NCBI GenBank assembly: GCA_027306655.1
Contig: DAHUZL010000111.1
Coordinates: 1-39,389, forward strand
Reading direction: 5' to 3'
From: Candidatus Dormiibacterota bacterium
GTDB lineage: Bacteria > Chloroflexota > Dormibacteria > Aeolococcales > Bog-877
DNA: 39,389 bases
Shown: piece after piece, positions 23,810 through 32,986 of the stretch
Layout: the number at the start of each line of letters is the position of its first letter
Numbering within the stretch: position 1 is the first letter of the stretch
Notes under the pieces: generated by a model
What the model was told of the DNA's origin: nothing
The model's database searches: none
The model's input: only the letters and a program-made list of their open reading frames with translations
Made by a program: the position numbers and the translations under genes

Positions 23810-23815
23810 AGTATC
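23810..23815 (-). promoter_or_regulatory. Putative -10 of the S9 peptidase gene
   Basis: GATACT on the minus strand ends 6 bases before ATG 23803, placing transcription start at or next to the start codon. No -35 was recognised. Confidence 0.4.
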
Positions 23816-23868
23816 GGTCGCCCGGCGGGCGCGCCGCCTCCGGGCGGGAGGCCGCGCCGGACCCGTGC

Positions 23869-23874
23869 TACCAT
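23869..23874 (+). promoter_or_regulatory. Putative -10 of the second orphan binding-protein gene
   Basis: GCTACCATC contains TACCAT, a TAnnnT-type -10, about 44 bases before ATG 23918. No good -35 is visible at 16-18 bases. CGGAGGTG at 23904-23911 is a clear Shine-Dalgarno. Confidence 0.35.
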
Positions 23875-23917
23875 CTGCGCCCAGGATCGGCAGCCCGCTC
23901 GATCGGAGGTGCTCCGG

Positions 23918-25735
23918 ATGATCCGCGTGCGCGAGCGTGGCGGACTCGGGGGCCGCCTGGCGGCCCTGGGGATCGGCCTGGGGATGGCGCTGGTCGCCAC
24001 CGCGAGCGTCGCCGGGGCGGCGCCGGGCGCGGCAGCGGTGCGGGCGGCGGCCGGCTCCGGCACCGTGACCTTCGCGCTCCCTTCCGGCGCCAGCCCGAAC
24101 TACATCTTCCCGATCACCCCCGGCGCCGAGTACAGCATCGGCAACCTCACCGACTTCCAGCCGCTGATGTTCCGGCCCCTCTACTGGATCGGCAGCGGCA
24201 CCCAGCTGGTGCCGAGCCGGGCCCTGAGCCTGGCCCAGCCGCCCCGCTTCCTCAACGGGGACCGCGCGGTGCAGATCACCCTGAACCACTACGTCTGGTC
24301 CGACGGGGCCCCGGTGACGGCGCGCGACGCCCAGTTCTACTTCAACCTGCTGCGGGCCAACAAGGCGCAGTGGGGCGGCTACGTGACCGGGGACTTCCCC
24401 GACTTCATCACCCGGTTCACGATCAACAGCACCCGCACCTTCACGCTCACCTTCAATCGGTCGTATGCGCCGGCGTGGCTCATCAACAACGAGCTCCCGA
24501 TCATCACCCCCCTCCCCCAGCAGGCCTGGGACAAGACCTCGGCCCGCTCCGCGGTGGGCAACTACGACCTCACCACCAAGGGGGCGGTCGCCGTCTACAC
24601 CTACCTCAGCCACCAGTCCGCCTCGCTGGGCACCTATGCCACCAACCCGCTCTGGCAGGTGGTCGACGGGCCCTTCCGCCTCACCTCCTACATCACCTCC
24701 ACCGGCTACAGCGTCTTCGTGCCGAACGCCCGCTACGCGGGCCCGGTGAAGCCCCGGATCGCCAAGCTCATCGAGCTGCCGTTCACCAGCAATTCGGCCG
24801 AGTTCGACGCGCTCCGCGCCGGCCAGGTCGACTACGGGTACATCCCCACCACCGACCTCAGCCTGAAGGGGTACTTCACCAGCCGCGGCGCCGTGGTCCA
24901 GGCGTGGCCCGACGTCGGCATCAACTATGTGGTCCTCAACTACACCAACAAGCAGATGGCGCCGTTCTTCCGGCAGCTCTACATCCGCCAGGCACTTCAG
25001 CTGATGGTCAATGAGCCGCTCTGGATCAAGCGGATCCTGAAGGGGTATGGCTACCCCGACTACGGCCCGGTGCCGGTCCTGCCCAAGGGCCCCTACGTCA
25101 GCCGCTACGAGCAGGACAACCCGTACCCGTACAGTCCCGCCCGCGCCGCCCGCCTGCTGGTGGCGCACGGCTGGAGGGTGGTGAAGAACGGGACCAGCAC
25201 CTGCACCCGCCCGGGGTCGGCCGCCAACGAGTGCGGCGCCGGCATCCGTGGCGGCGCCCCGCTCACCTTCAATGTCGTCTACGCCTCGGGGAGCGTCCAG
25301 TACGAGCAGGAGATGGAGGATTGGAAGTCGGCGGCGACCGCGGTCGGCCTCACCCTCAACCTCTCCGCCGTCCCCTTCAACACCGTCATCAGCATCGCCA
25401 ACCCCTGCACCAAGGGACCGACCTGCACCTGGGACCTGGCGATGTGGGGCGGCTGGAGCTTCGGCAGCCCCTACCCCACCGGGGGCCAGGTGCTCTCCCC
25501 CGCCAACGCCGGCGGCTACTCGGATCCCATCAACACCGCCAACGTGCGCGCGACCCACGTCAGCAGCCGTCCCACCGCGATGTTCACCTATGAGAACTAC
25601 GTGGCCCGGACCCTGCCGATGATCTTCTGGGTGAACAACCCCCTGCAGATCTCGGTGATCGCGAAGCAGCTCCACGGGGTGGTCCAGAACGCGGTCTCGG
25701 CGCTCACCCCGGAGTACTGGTCGATCGGACCGTAG
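23918..25735 (+). CDS. Orphan family 5 solute-binding protein
   Basis: A 605-residue SBP_bac_5 protein with a Sec signal peptide (LAALGIGLGMALVATASVAGAAPGAAA) and no lipobox cysteine. Landmarks: SPNYIFPITPGAEYSI, PLMFRPLYWIG, ITLNHYVWSDGAPVTARDAQFYFNLL, NPLWQVVDGPFRL, CTRPGSAANECGAGI, NPCTKGPTCTW and a C-terminus LHGVVQNAVSALTPEYWSIGP. These match the lipoprotein at 18158-20002 almost block by block, including the first cysteine pair, which may form a disulfide. ATG 23918 follows CGGAGGTG; the track start at 22712 is an antisense read-through of the peptidase. It has no adjacent permease and is divergent from an S9 peptidase, hinting at peptide capture. Confidence 0.9.
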   Translation: MIRVRERGGLGGRLAALGIGLGMALVATASVAGAAPGAAAVRAAAGSGTVTFALPSGASPNYIFPITPGAEYSIGNLTDFQPLMFRPLYWIGSGTQLVPSRALSLAQPPRFLNGDRAVQITLNHYVWSDGAPVTARDAQFYFNLLRANKAQWGGYVTGDFPDFITRFTINSTRTFTLTFNRSYAPAWLINNELPIITPLPQQAWDKTSARSAVGNYDLTTKGAVAVYTYLSHQSASLGTYATNPLWQVVDGPFRLTSYITSTGYSVFVPNARYAGPVKPRIAKLIELPFTSNSAEFDALRAGQVDYGYIPTTDLSLKGYFTSRGAVVQAWPDVGINYVVLNYTNKQMAPFFRQLYIRQALQLMVNEPLWIKRILKGYGYPDYGPVPVLPKGPYVSRYEQDNPYPYSPARAARLLVAHGWRVVKNGTSTCTRPGSAANECGAGIRGGAPLTFNVVYASGSVQYEQEMEDWKSAATAVGLTLNLSAVPFNTVISIANPCTKGPTCTWDLAMWGGWSFGSPYPTGGQVLSPANAGGYSDPINTANVRATHVSSRPTAMFTYENYVARTLPMIFWVNNPLQISVIAKQLHGVVQNAVSALTPEYWSIGP

Positions 25736-25793
25736 CGGGAGCGCCGTCCCCCGACCCGGCCCGGGGCCCGATGCGCTCCGTCGCCCCCCGCCC

Positions 25794-25799
25794 TACACT
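25794..25799 (+). promoter_or_regulatory. Putative -10 of the xdhC/coxI pair
   Basis: TACACT, identical to the -10 of vapBC, lies 41 bases before ATG 25841. GGAGGA at 25825-25830 is the Shine-Dalgarno. No -35 consensus was found. Confidence 0.35.
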
Positions 25800-25840
25800 C
25801 GGGACCGGGGGCGGGACCGGGACCGGAGGACCAGGCGGGC

Positions 25841-26158
25841 ATGCGCGAGCTCCTCGACGACATCGACCGTTGGCGGGGGGAGGGCCGCAGGGTCGCCCTC
25901 TGCCGGGTGGTCGACCTTGAGGGCTCCGGTCCGCGCCTGCCGGGGGCGGCGATGGCGGTCAGCGACCGGGGCGAGGTGTCGGGCTCGGTCTCGGGCGGCT
26001 GCGTCGAGGGGGCGGTGGTGGAGGAGGCGCTCGCCATGCTGCAGGGCGACCAGGGCGCCCGCATGGTCCGCTACGGGATCAGCGATGACGACGCCTTCGC
26101 GGTCGGGCTCACCTGCGGTGGCACCATCCACCTGCTCGTCGCCCCCCTCGACTGGTGA
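25841..26158 (+). CDS. XdhC/CoxI-type maturation factor, N-terminal domain only
   Basis: A 105-residue protein equal to the XdhC_CoxI N-terminal domain: RVALCRVVDLEGSGPRLPGAAMAV, GSVSGGCVEGAVVEEALAML and AFAVGLTCGGTIHLLV. XdhC proteins insert or sulfurate the molybdenum cofactor of xanthine-dehydrogenase-type hydroxylases. The stop overlaps the next start (GTGA at 26155-26158), so the pair works as a unit. Its client is almost certainly the CoxL-type enzyme encoded on the opposite strand nearby. Confidence 0.85.
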   Translation: MRELLDDIDRWRGEGRRVALCRVVDLEGSGPRLPGAAMAVSDRGEVSGSVSGGCVEGAVVEEALAMLQGDQGARMVRYGISDDDAFAVGLTCGGTIHLLVAPLDW

Positions 26159-26937
26159 GCGGCCTCTACCAGGCCCTGAGCGGGGCGCTGCGCCTGGGTC
26201 ACCCGGCGGCGCTGGCGACCACGGTGGAGGGGCCGCGGGTGGGCGCCACCCTCCTGGTCCGCCCCGGCGCCGATCCCATCGGCAGCCTCGGCGATGACGA
26301 GCTGGACCGGGTCGTGAGCCGCGACGCCCTCGCGGCGCTGGCGGTGGGACGGACCGGGATCCGCCACTACGGGCCGCACGGCGAGGCACGGCAGGAGGGG
26401 GTGACGGTCTTCGTGGACGCGTTCGCCCCGCCGCCGCGGATGGTGATCTTCGGGGCGGTGGACTTCACCGCGGCCTTGGTGCGGGTGGCGGTGCTGCTCG
26501 GCTACCGGGTCACCGTGTGCGACCCCCGCTCCGCCTTCGCCACCCCGCATCGATTCCCCCAGGCCAACGAGGTGGTGGTGGAGTGGCCCGAGCGCCACCT
26601 GGAGCGGGTCGGCGCCGGGCTCGGGCCGCGCGATGCGGTCTGCGTTCTCACCCACGATCCCAAGTTCGACGTTCCGGCGATCGTGGCCGCGCTGCGGACC
26701 GGAGTCGGGTACCTGGGCGCGATGGGGTCGCGCCGCACCCACGCCCGCCGGCTGGAGGCGCTCCACGCGCTGGGGGTGACCGACCGGGACCTGGAGCGGC
26801 TGATGGCACCGATCGGGCTCGACCTCGGGGCCCGCACTCCGGAGGAGACCGCGGTGGCCATCGCCGCCGAGGTCATCGCCCGGGGGGCGGGCCGACCGGT
26901 TCCGGGCCTGCGCGACCGGAGCGGGCCGATCCACTGA
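26155..26937 (+). CDS. XdhC/CoxF-type maturation factor
   Basis: A 260-residue protein. Residues 1-95 look like a diverged second copy of the XdhC_CoxI domain. Residues about 98-240 are the Rossmann-like XdhC_C domain (MVIFGAVDFTAALVRVAVLLGYRVTVCDPR, CVLTHDPKFDVPAI, GYLGAMGSRRTHARRLEAL). The Rossmann turn reads GAVDFT rather than GxGxxx. It is coupled to the upstream CoxI-like gene. Its last 65 bases overlap the end of coxE on the other strand, so the two transcripts share complementary 3' ends. Confidence 0.85.
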   Translation: MSGLYQALSGALRLGHPAALATTVEGPRVGATLLVRPGADPIGSLGDDELDRVVSRDALAALAVGRTGIRHYGPHGEARQEGVTVFVDAFAPPPRMVIFGAVDFTAALVRVAVLLGYRVTVCDPRSAFATPHRFPQANEVVVEWPERHLERVGAGLGPRDAVCVLTHDPKFDVPAIVAALRTGVGYLGAMGSRRTHARRLEALHALGVTDRDLERLMAPIGLDLGARTPEETAVAIAAEVIARGAGRPVPGLRDRSGPIH

Positions 26938-28079
26938 GGCTGGCTTGCGCGAGCGGGCGGCGGTGGCGCGCCCGCTCCACCACCCCCACCAGCTGCTCCA
27001 GGCTGTCCAGGGTGTGCACCGGGTGGAGGAGGTCCACGTGCGGCAGCGCCGCCCGCATCCCCTGGGTGACCGGGGCGAAGTCGGGGTCGCCCATCAGCGG
27101 GTTGCACCACACGAGCCGCCAGCTGGACCGGCGCAGGCGCTGGAGGGCTGCCGCCAGCCGCTCCGGGCTCCCGGTCTCCCAGCCGTCGCTGATCACCAGC
27201 GTGACCGGCCCGTGGCTCAGCACCCGTGGGCCCCAGCGGATCAGCAGCTCGTGGAGGGCGTCCCCGATCCGGGTGCCCCCGGCCCAGCCCGGCGCTGCGC
27301 CGCCGACGGCGGCGAGCGCCCGGCTCGGGTCACGATCGCGGAGCTGGTGGGTGACCCGGTTCAGGCGCGTACTGAAGACGAAGGTCTCCACGCCGCCGGG
27401 CCCCTGCTGGAGGGCGTGGCAGAACCGGAGCAGGATCCGGGTGTACCGCTCCATCGACCCGCTGGTGTCGCACAGGACCAGCAGCGGACGGCGGCGCACG
27501 CTCGGGCGCGCCCGGACCAGCCGCAGCCACTCGCCCCCCGATCGCAGCGCCAGCCGCTGGCTTCCCGGCCAGTCGATGCGGGAGCCGTGGGGCCCGCGGC
27601 GCCGGCGGCGGCCGGGCCGCTCCGGGGCGCAGGTGGCGAGGGCGGCCACCGCCCCCGCCAGCTCGGTCAGCTCGGCCGGGCTGCAGTGGCCGAAGTCGAC
27701 CGCCCGGAGGCCAGGGTCCGCGCTCGGCTCGAGCCGGTGCTCGCGCCGGGCCCGTGGGGGCAGGTCGTCCCGGGGACCCCCCTCCCCGCCCACCGCCGGG
27801 TGGAGGCGGACACCGCCGTCCGTCGGGACGCCGGACGCCGGCGGGGCGGAGGGCGGGCGGCCCCACCACGTCGCGAACACCCGGTCGAAGAGGTCGAGGT
27901 CGGCGTGGGCATGGCACCAGCAGCAGCGCAGGGCACAGGCCAGCCTCCCCGGATCGCCCACCCCCACGGCCGCCGCCGCGCGCAACCCCAGGAGGGTGTC
28001 TCCCGGCCCGACCGCGATCCCCGCCTTCCGGAGGCGGCGGGCGAGTACGACCAGCTGTCCGGCGAGCCCTCCGCCCCCG

Positions 28080-28093
<14 letters not shown>
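26873..28093 (-). CDS. coxE: CoxE-like von Willebrand factor A domain protein
   Basis: A 406-residue protein, last gene of the cox operon. The C-terminal half is a VWA domain with the MIDAS motif in LLVLCDTSGSMERYTRILL, followed by RIGDALHELL and SDGWETGSPERL. The N-terminal half begins LVVLARRLRKAGIAVGPGDTLLGL, typical of CoxE. CoxE works with the CoxD ATPase in cofactor maturation of CO dehydrogenase-type enzymes. GTG 28093 overlaps the end of coxD by 14 bases. A low-complexity Pro/Gly/Arg insert lies before the VWA domain. Confidence 0.85.
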
Positions 28094-28985
<892 letters not shown>

Positions 28986-29006
28986 CGCCGCCCAGGCCGC
29001 CGCCCC

Positions 29007-29816
29007 TCAGGCGGCGGCCTGCTCCAGCGCCCGGCGGGTCAGGACCCGGGCCAGGTGGCGGCGGTAGTCGCTGCTGGCGCGGAGGTCGCTGGGCGGGGTG
29101 AGCCCCTCCGCCGCCTGCAGGGCGGCCTCTGCCATCGTCCGACCCTCGGCCAAGGCCGCCTCCGCCGCCCGCGCCCGCATCGGGGTGGGGCCGCAGTTGG
29201 TGAGGCCGAGGCGCCAGCCCCCGTCGCTCTGCTGCACTGCCGCCCCGACGATCGCCCAGTCGCAGCGACGGCGGCGGAACTTGATGTACCGGTGGGGGCC
29301 CGCGGCCACCGGGAAGGTCACCTCCCGGATCACCTCGTCGGGCTGCAGCGGGGTGGTGAAGAGGTGCTGGAAGAAGTCGCGGGCCGGGTGCGAGCCGTGG
29401 GTGGTGACGATCTCCGCGTCCAGCATCAGGGCCAGGGTGGGATAGTCGCCGGCCGGGTCGGCATGGGCGATCACGCCGCCCAGGGTGCCGCGCGCCCGCA
29501 CCTGCTGGTCGCCCACCTCCGCCGCCATCTCGGCCAGCAGCGGCAGCGCGCGCCGCACCACCTCGGAGCGGGCCAGCGCGGCGTGGCGGACCAGGGCGCC
29601 GATGCGGAGCCGGTCGCCGTCCACCCGGATGGTGTCGAGTCCGGGCACCCGACCGATGTCGACCAGGGCCGAGGGCTGGGCGAGGCGCAGCCGCATCAGC
29701 GGGATGAGGCTGTGGCCGCCCGCCAGCACCTTGGCCTCCGGCCCCAGCTCCCCAAGCCACCGGGTCGCCTCGTCGAGGTCGTGGGCGCGACGGTAGTCGA
29801 AGCTGGCCGGGATCAT
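29007..29816 (-). CDS. coxM: FAD-binding medium subunit of a molybdenum hydroxylase
   Basis: A 269-residue flavoprotein subunit. AGGHSLIPLMRLRLAQPSALVDI and GTLGGVIAHADPAGDYPT are the two FAD-binding motifs of the CoxM/CutM family, and the C-terminal CO_deh_flav_C domain follows (NCGPTPMRARAAEAAL). ATG 29816 overlaps the coxL stop (ATGA); the track start at 30011 lies inside coxL. It passes electrons from CoxS clusters to the quinone or other acceptor. Confidence 0.9.
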   Translation of the reverse strand: MIPASFDYRRAHDLDEATRWLGELGPEAKVLAGGHSLIPLMRLRLAQPSALVDIGRVPGLDTIRVDGDRLRIGALVRHAALARSEVVRRALPLLAEMAAEVGDQQVRARGTLGGVIAHADPAGDYPTLALMLDAEIVTTHGSHPARDFFQHLFTTPLQPDEVIREVTFPVAAGPHRYIKFRRRRCDWAIVGAAVQQSDGGWRLGLTNCGPTPMRARAAEAALAEGRTMAEAALQAAEGLTPPSDLRASSDYRRHLARVLTRRALEQAAA

Positions 29817-32161
29817 GGGCGTCGGACCTCCTGCAGCTGCTGCCAGAGCCGGTCGGGGCTGGCCGGCATGTCGACGTGGCGGATGCCGAGGGGCTGGAGG
29901 GCATCGCAGATGGCGTTGATGACGGCGACGCTGGCGGCGATAGTCCCCGCCTCGCCCACCCCCTTCACCCCCAGCTCGTTGGTGGGGCTCGGCGTCACCT
30001 GCCGGCTGCACTCGGGAACCGGCAGCTCGCTCATGGTGGGGACCAGGTAGTCGAGCAGGGTGCCCGTCCGCAGCTGTCCGGAGTCGGGGTCGTAGACCAC
30101 CTCCTCGAAGAGCGCCTGCGCGATCCCCTGGGCGATCCCGCCCTGAACCTGACCCTCCACGATCATGGGGTTGATGACGGTGCCGCAGTCGTCGACCGCG
30201 ACGTAGCGCTCGATCGTCACCTGGCCGGTGTCAGGGTCGACCTCCACCACGCACACATGGGCGCCGAAGGGCCAGACGAAGTTGGCGGGGTCGAAGTAGT
30301 GGACCGCCTCCAGGCCCTGCTCCATCCCACTGGGCAGGTTGGCCCCGTAGGCGGCGAGCGCCACCTCCTGGAAGCTCCTGGAGCTGGCCGGGCTGCCGCG
30401 GACGGCGAAGCGCCCGCGCTCGACCAGGACGTCCGCCTCCGCCGCCTCCAGCAGGTGGGCGGCCAGCCGCCGGGCCTTCTCGCGCACCAGCAGGCTGGCG
30501 CCGCGCACCGCCATCCCGCCCACCGAGAGGCTGCGACTGCCGTAGGTGCCGTACCCGAAGCCGGTGCCCTCATCGGTGTCGCCGTGGTGCAGCTCGACCT
30601 GCTCCATCGGGACGCCGAGGGTGTCGGCGACGATCTGGGCGAAGGTGGTGTCGTGCCCCTGACCGTGGGCGTGGGTGCCGACGTACACGGCGACCGAGCC
30701 GGTGGGGAAGACCCGCACCTGGGCCCCCTCCACCAGCGCGATCCCGCCGGTGGCGCCGGCGGTCGGCGCGCTGGGGCCGAAGCCGCAGATCTCGACGTAG
30801 GTGGAGAGGCCGATGCCGAGGTACCGCCCGGCCGCCCGCCCCTCGGCCTGGCGGCGGCGCAGGCTTGGGTAGTCGACCGCGGCCAGGGCCAGGTCCAGGC
30901 TGCCGTGGTAGTTGCCGGAGTCGTAGACGAAGCCGAAGGGATTGGTGAAGGGGAAGGCGGTGACGAAGTTGCGGCGGCGGACCTCGGCCTGGTCCATCCC
31001 CAGCTCGCGGGCGACCAGGTCCACCATCCGCTCGACGAGGTGGGTGCCCTCGGGACGCCCGGCGCCGCGGTAGGGGTCGGTCGGGACCCGGTTGGTGAGG
31101 ACGCCGATCGTGCGGCCCTCGACGCCGCGCCATCGGTACGCCCCCGGCGCCATGTACACGGCGACCGCCTGGAAGGCGCCGAAGGTGCCGCAGTAGGCGC
31201 CGACGTCGAGCGTCTGGGTGAGGCGCATGCCGAGCAGGGTGCCGTCGCGCCTCACCGCCACGTCGGCCTCGAAGACCTGACCCCGGCCGTGGGTGGTCCC
31301 CGCCATCGCCTCGGTCCGGGTCTCCACCCACTTGACCGGACGGCCCACCAGCTTGGCCGCCGCCGGCACCAGGTAGTCCTCGGGATAGGGGCTGATCTTG
31401 CTGCCGAACCCGCCGCCGACATCCCGGGAGACGACCCGCACCTGGGTCTCCGCCATCTGCAGCGCCTGGCTCACGAAGAGGCGGATGAAATGCGGATTCT
31501 GGCTCCCCAGCCAGATCGTCATCCGCTCGTCGTAGGGGTCGTGCTCGGCCACCACCACCCGCCCCTCGATCGGTGTGGGGGCCAGCCGCTGCTGCACGAT
31601 CCGCCCGTGGACGACCAGCTCCGCGTCCGCGAAGGCCCCGGCGACGTCGCCGCCGGTGTAGGTGACGTCCCAGCAGACGTTGTCGGGGGCGCCGGCATGG
31701 GCCCGCGGGCCGGCGGGATCGAGGGCGGCGATCGGGTCGACCACCGCCGGCAGCGGCTCGTAGTCCACCACCACCCACTCCGCCGCGTCTACGGCGGCGG
31801 CCCGGTCGCGGGCCACCACCACCGCGACCGGCTCGCCCTGGTAGACGACCTCCTCGGTGGCGATCGGGAACCGCTCCGGGACCTGGCGCTTCTCGGCCAC
31901 GAAGGACGGGGTGACCGGCATCGCCCCGTGCAGGACAGAGCGGAAGTCGGCGGCGGTCAGCACCCGCAGGACGTCGGGGTGGGCCGCCGCCCGGGCAGTG
32001 TCGATCGAGCGGATCCGGGCGTGCGGGTGCGGGCTCCGCACCACCTGGAGGACGCAGCACCCCCGCGGGCTGCGGTCGTCGGTGAAGCGGCCGTGGCCGG
32101 TGACGAGGCGCGGGTCCTCGCGGCGCTGGATCCGGGCGCCGATGAGCTGGGTGACGGCCAT
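29813..32161 (-). CDS. coxL: Molybdenum-binding large subunit, form II CoxL type
   Basis: A 782-residue molybdopterin-cytosine-dinucleotide hydroxylase subunit. It begins IGARIQRREDPRLVTGHGRFTDD; later come RDVGGGFGSKI, HAHGQGHDTTF and KGVGEAGT with the catalytic glutamate at 737. The active-site loop is PYRGAGR (363-369). Form I (proven CO-oxidising) enzymes carry AYxCSFR with the copper-binding cysteine; AYRGAGR marks form II, so this is form II with Pro for Ala and no such cysteine. CO oxidation by form II enzymes is disputed, and the true substrate may be another aldehyde or heterocycle. ATG 32161 lies 4 bases after the coxS stop. Confidence 0.9.
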   Translation of the reverse strand: MAVTQLIGARIQRREDPRLVTGHGRFTDDRSPRGCCVLQVVRSPHPHARIRSIDTARAAAHPDVLRVLTAADFRSVLHGAMPVTPSFVAEKRQVPERFPIATEEVVYQGEPVAVVVARDRAAAVDAAEWVVVDYEPLPAVVDPIAALDPAGPRAHAGAPDNVCWDVTYTGGDVAGAFADAELVVHGRIVQQRLAPTPIEGRVVVAEHDPYDERMTIWLGSQNPHFIRLFVSQALQMAETQVRVVSRDVGGGFGSKISPYPEDYLVPAAAKLVGRPVKWVETRTEAMAGTTHGRGQVFEADVAVRRDGTLLGMRLTQTLDVGAYCGTFGAFQAVAVYMAPGAYRWRGVEGRTIGVLTNRVPTDPYRGAGRPEGTHLVERMVDLVARELGMDQAEVRRRNFVTAFPFTNPFGFVYDSGNYHGSLDLALAAVDYPSLRRRQAEGRAAGRYLGIGLSTYVEICGFGPSAPTAGATGGIALVEGAQVRVFPTGSVAVYVGTHAHGQGHDTTFAQIVADTLGVPMEQVELHHGDTDEGTGFGYGTYGSRSLSVGGMAVRGASLLVREKARRLAAHLLEAAEADVLVERGRFAVRGSPASSRSFQEVALAAYGANLPSGMEQGLEAVHYFDPANFVWPFGAHVCVVEVDPDTGQVTIERYVAVDDCGTVINPMIVEGQVQGGIAQGIAQALFEEVVYDPDSGQLRTGTLLDYLVPTMSELPVPECSRQVTPSPTNELGVKGVGEAGTIAASVAVINAICDALQPLGIRHVDMPASPDRLWQQLQEVRRP

Positions 32162-32165
32162 GGCC

Positions 32166-32696
<531 letters not shown>

Positions 32697-32783
32697 GCCG
32701 TCCCTCCGCGGTGAGCCCACGACCGATCCCGCCGCTCCGGTCCCGGCCGACCCGGGGCCGTGAGCCGCCCATCCTCCGGGCCG

Positions 32784-32812
32784 AGTATCGCGCCCGCGAA
32801 GCCGGTCCGCAA
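32784..32812 (-). promoter_or_regulatory. Putative promoter of the coxSLMDE operon
   Basis: TTGCGG (32812-32807), 17 bases and GATACT (32789-32784) on the minus strand, about 88 bases before ATG 32696. The -10 is identical to that proposed for the S9 peptidase gene. Confidence 0.4.
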
Positions 32813-32842
32813 GCGGGGGTCGTGGCGGCGGCCCCGTCACCC

Positions 32843-32871
32843 TTGGCAGCGGGTGCGCGGGCCGCTACCCT
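32843..32871 (+). promoter_or_regulatory. Putative promoter of the ccr-mutase-dehydrogenase operon
   Basis: TTGGCA (32843-32848), 17-base spacer and TACCCT (32866-32871) form a promoter about 115 bases before GTG 32987. It is back-to-back with the cox promoter, about 30 bases apart, so the two operons could share control. Confidence 0.45.
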
Positions 32872-32986
32872 GGGGGGACCGGCGACGGGGGCGCCTCGGC
32901 TGCCGGGGCGTCCGGGGCGTGTGCCGGGGCGCGCGGATCGTCGGGCGCGGTGCCGTGCGGGCCGCGCCGCTCCCGGAGGTGGTGCC

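Noticed and set aside
21722-25675. A 1317-residue minus-strand ORF as a giant peptidase
   Set aside because: The part upstream of 23803 is antisense to the clearly real binding-protein gene (23918-25735) and has low-complexity Gly/Arg/Val composition without peptidase motifs; it is a GC-driven open frame.
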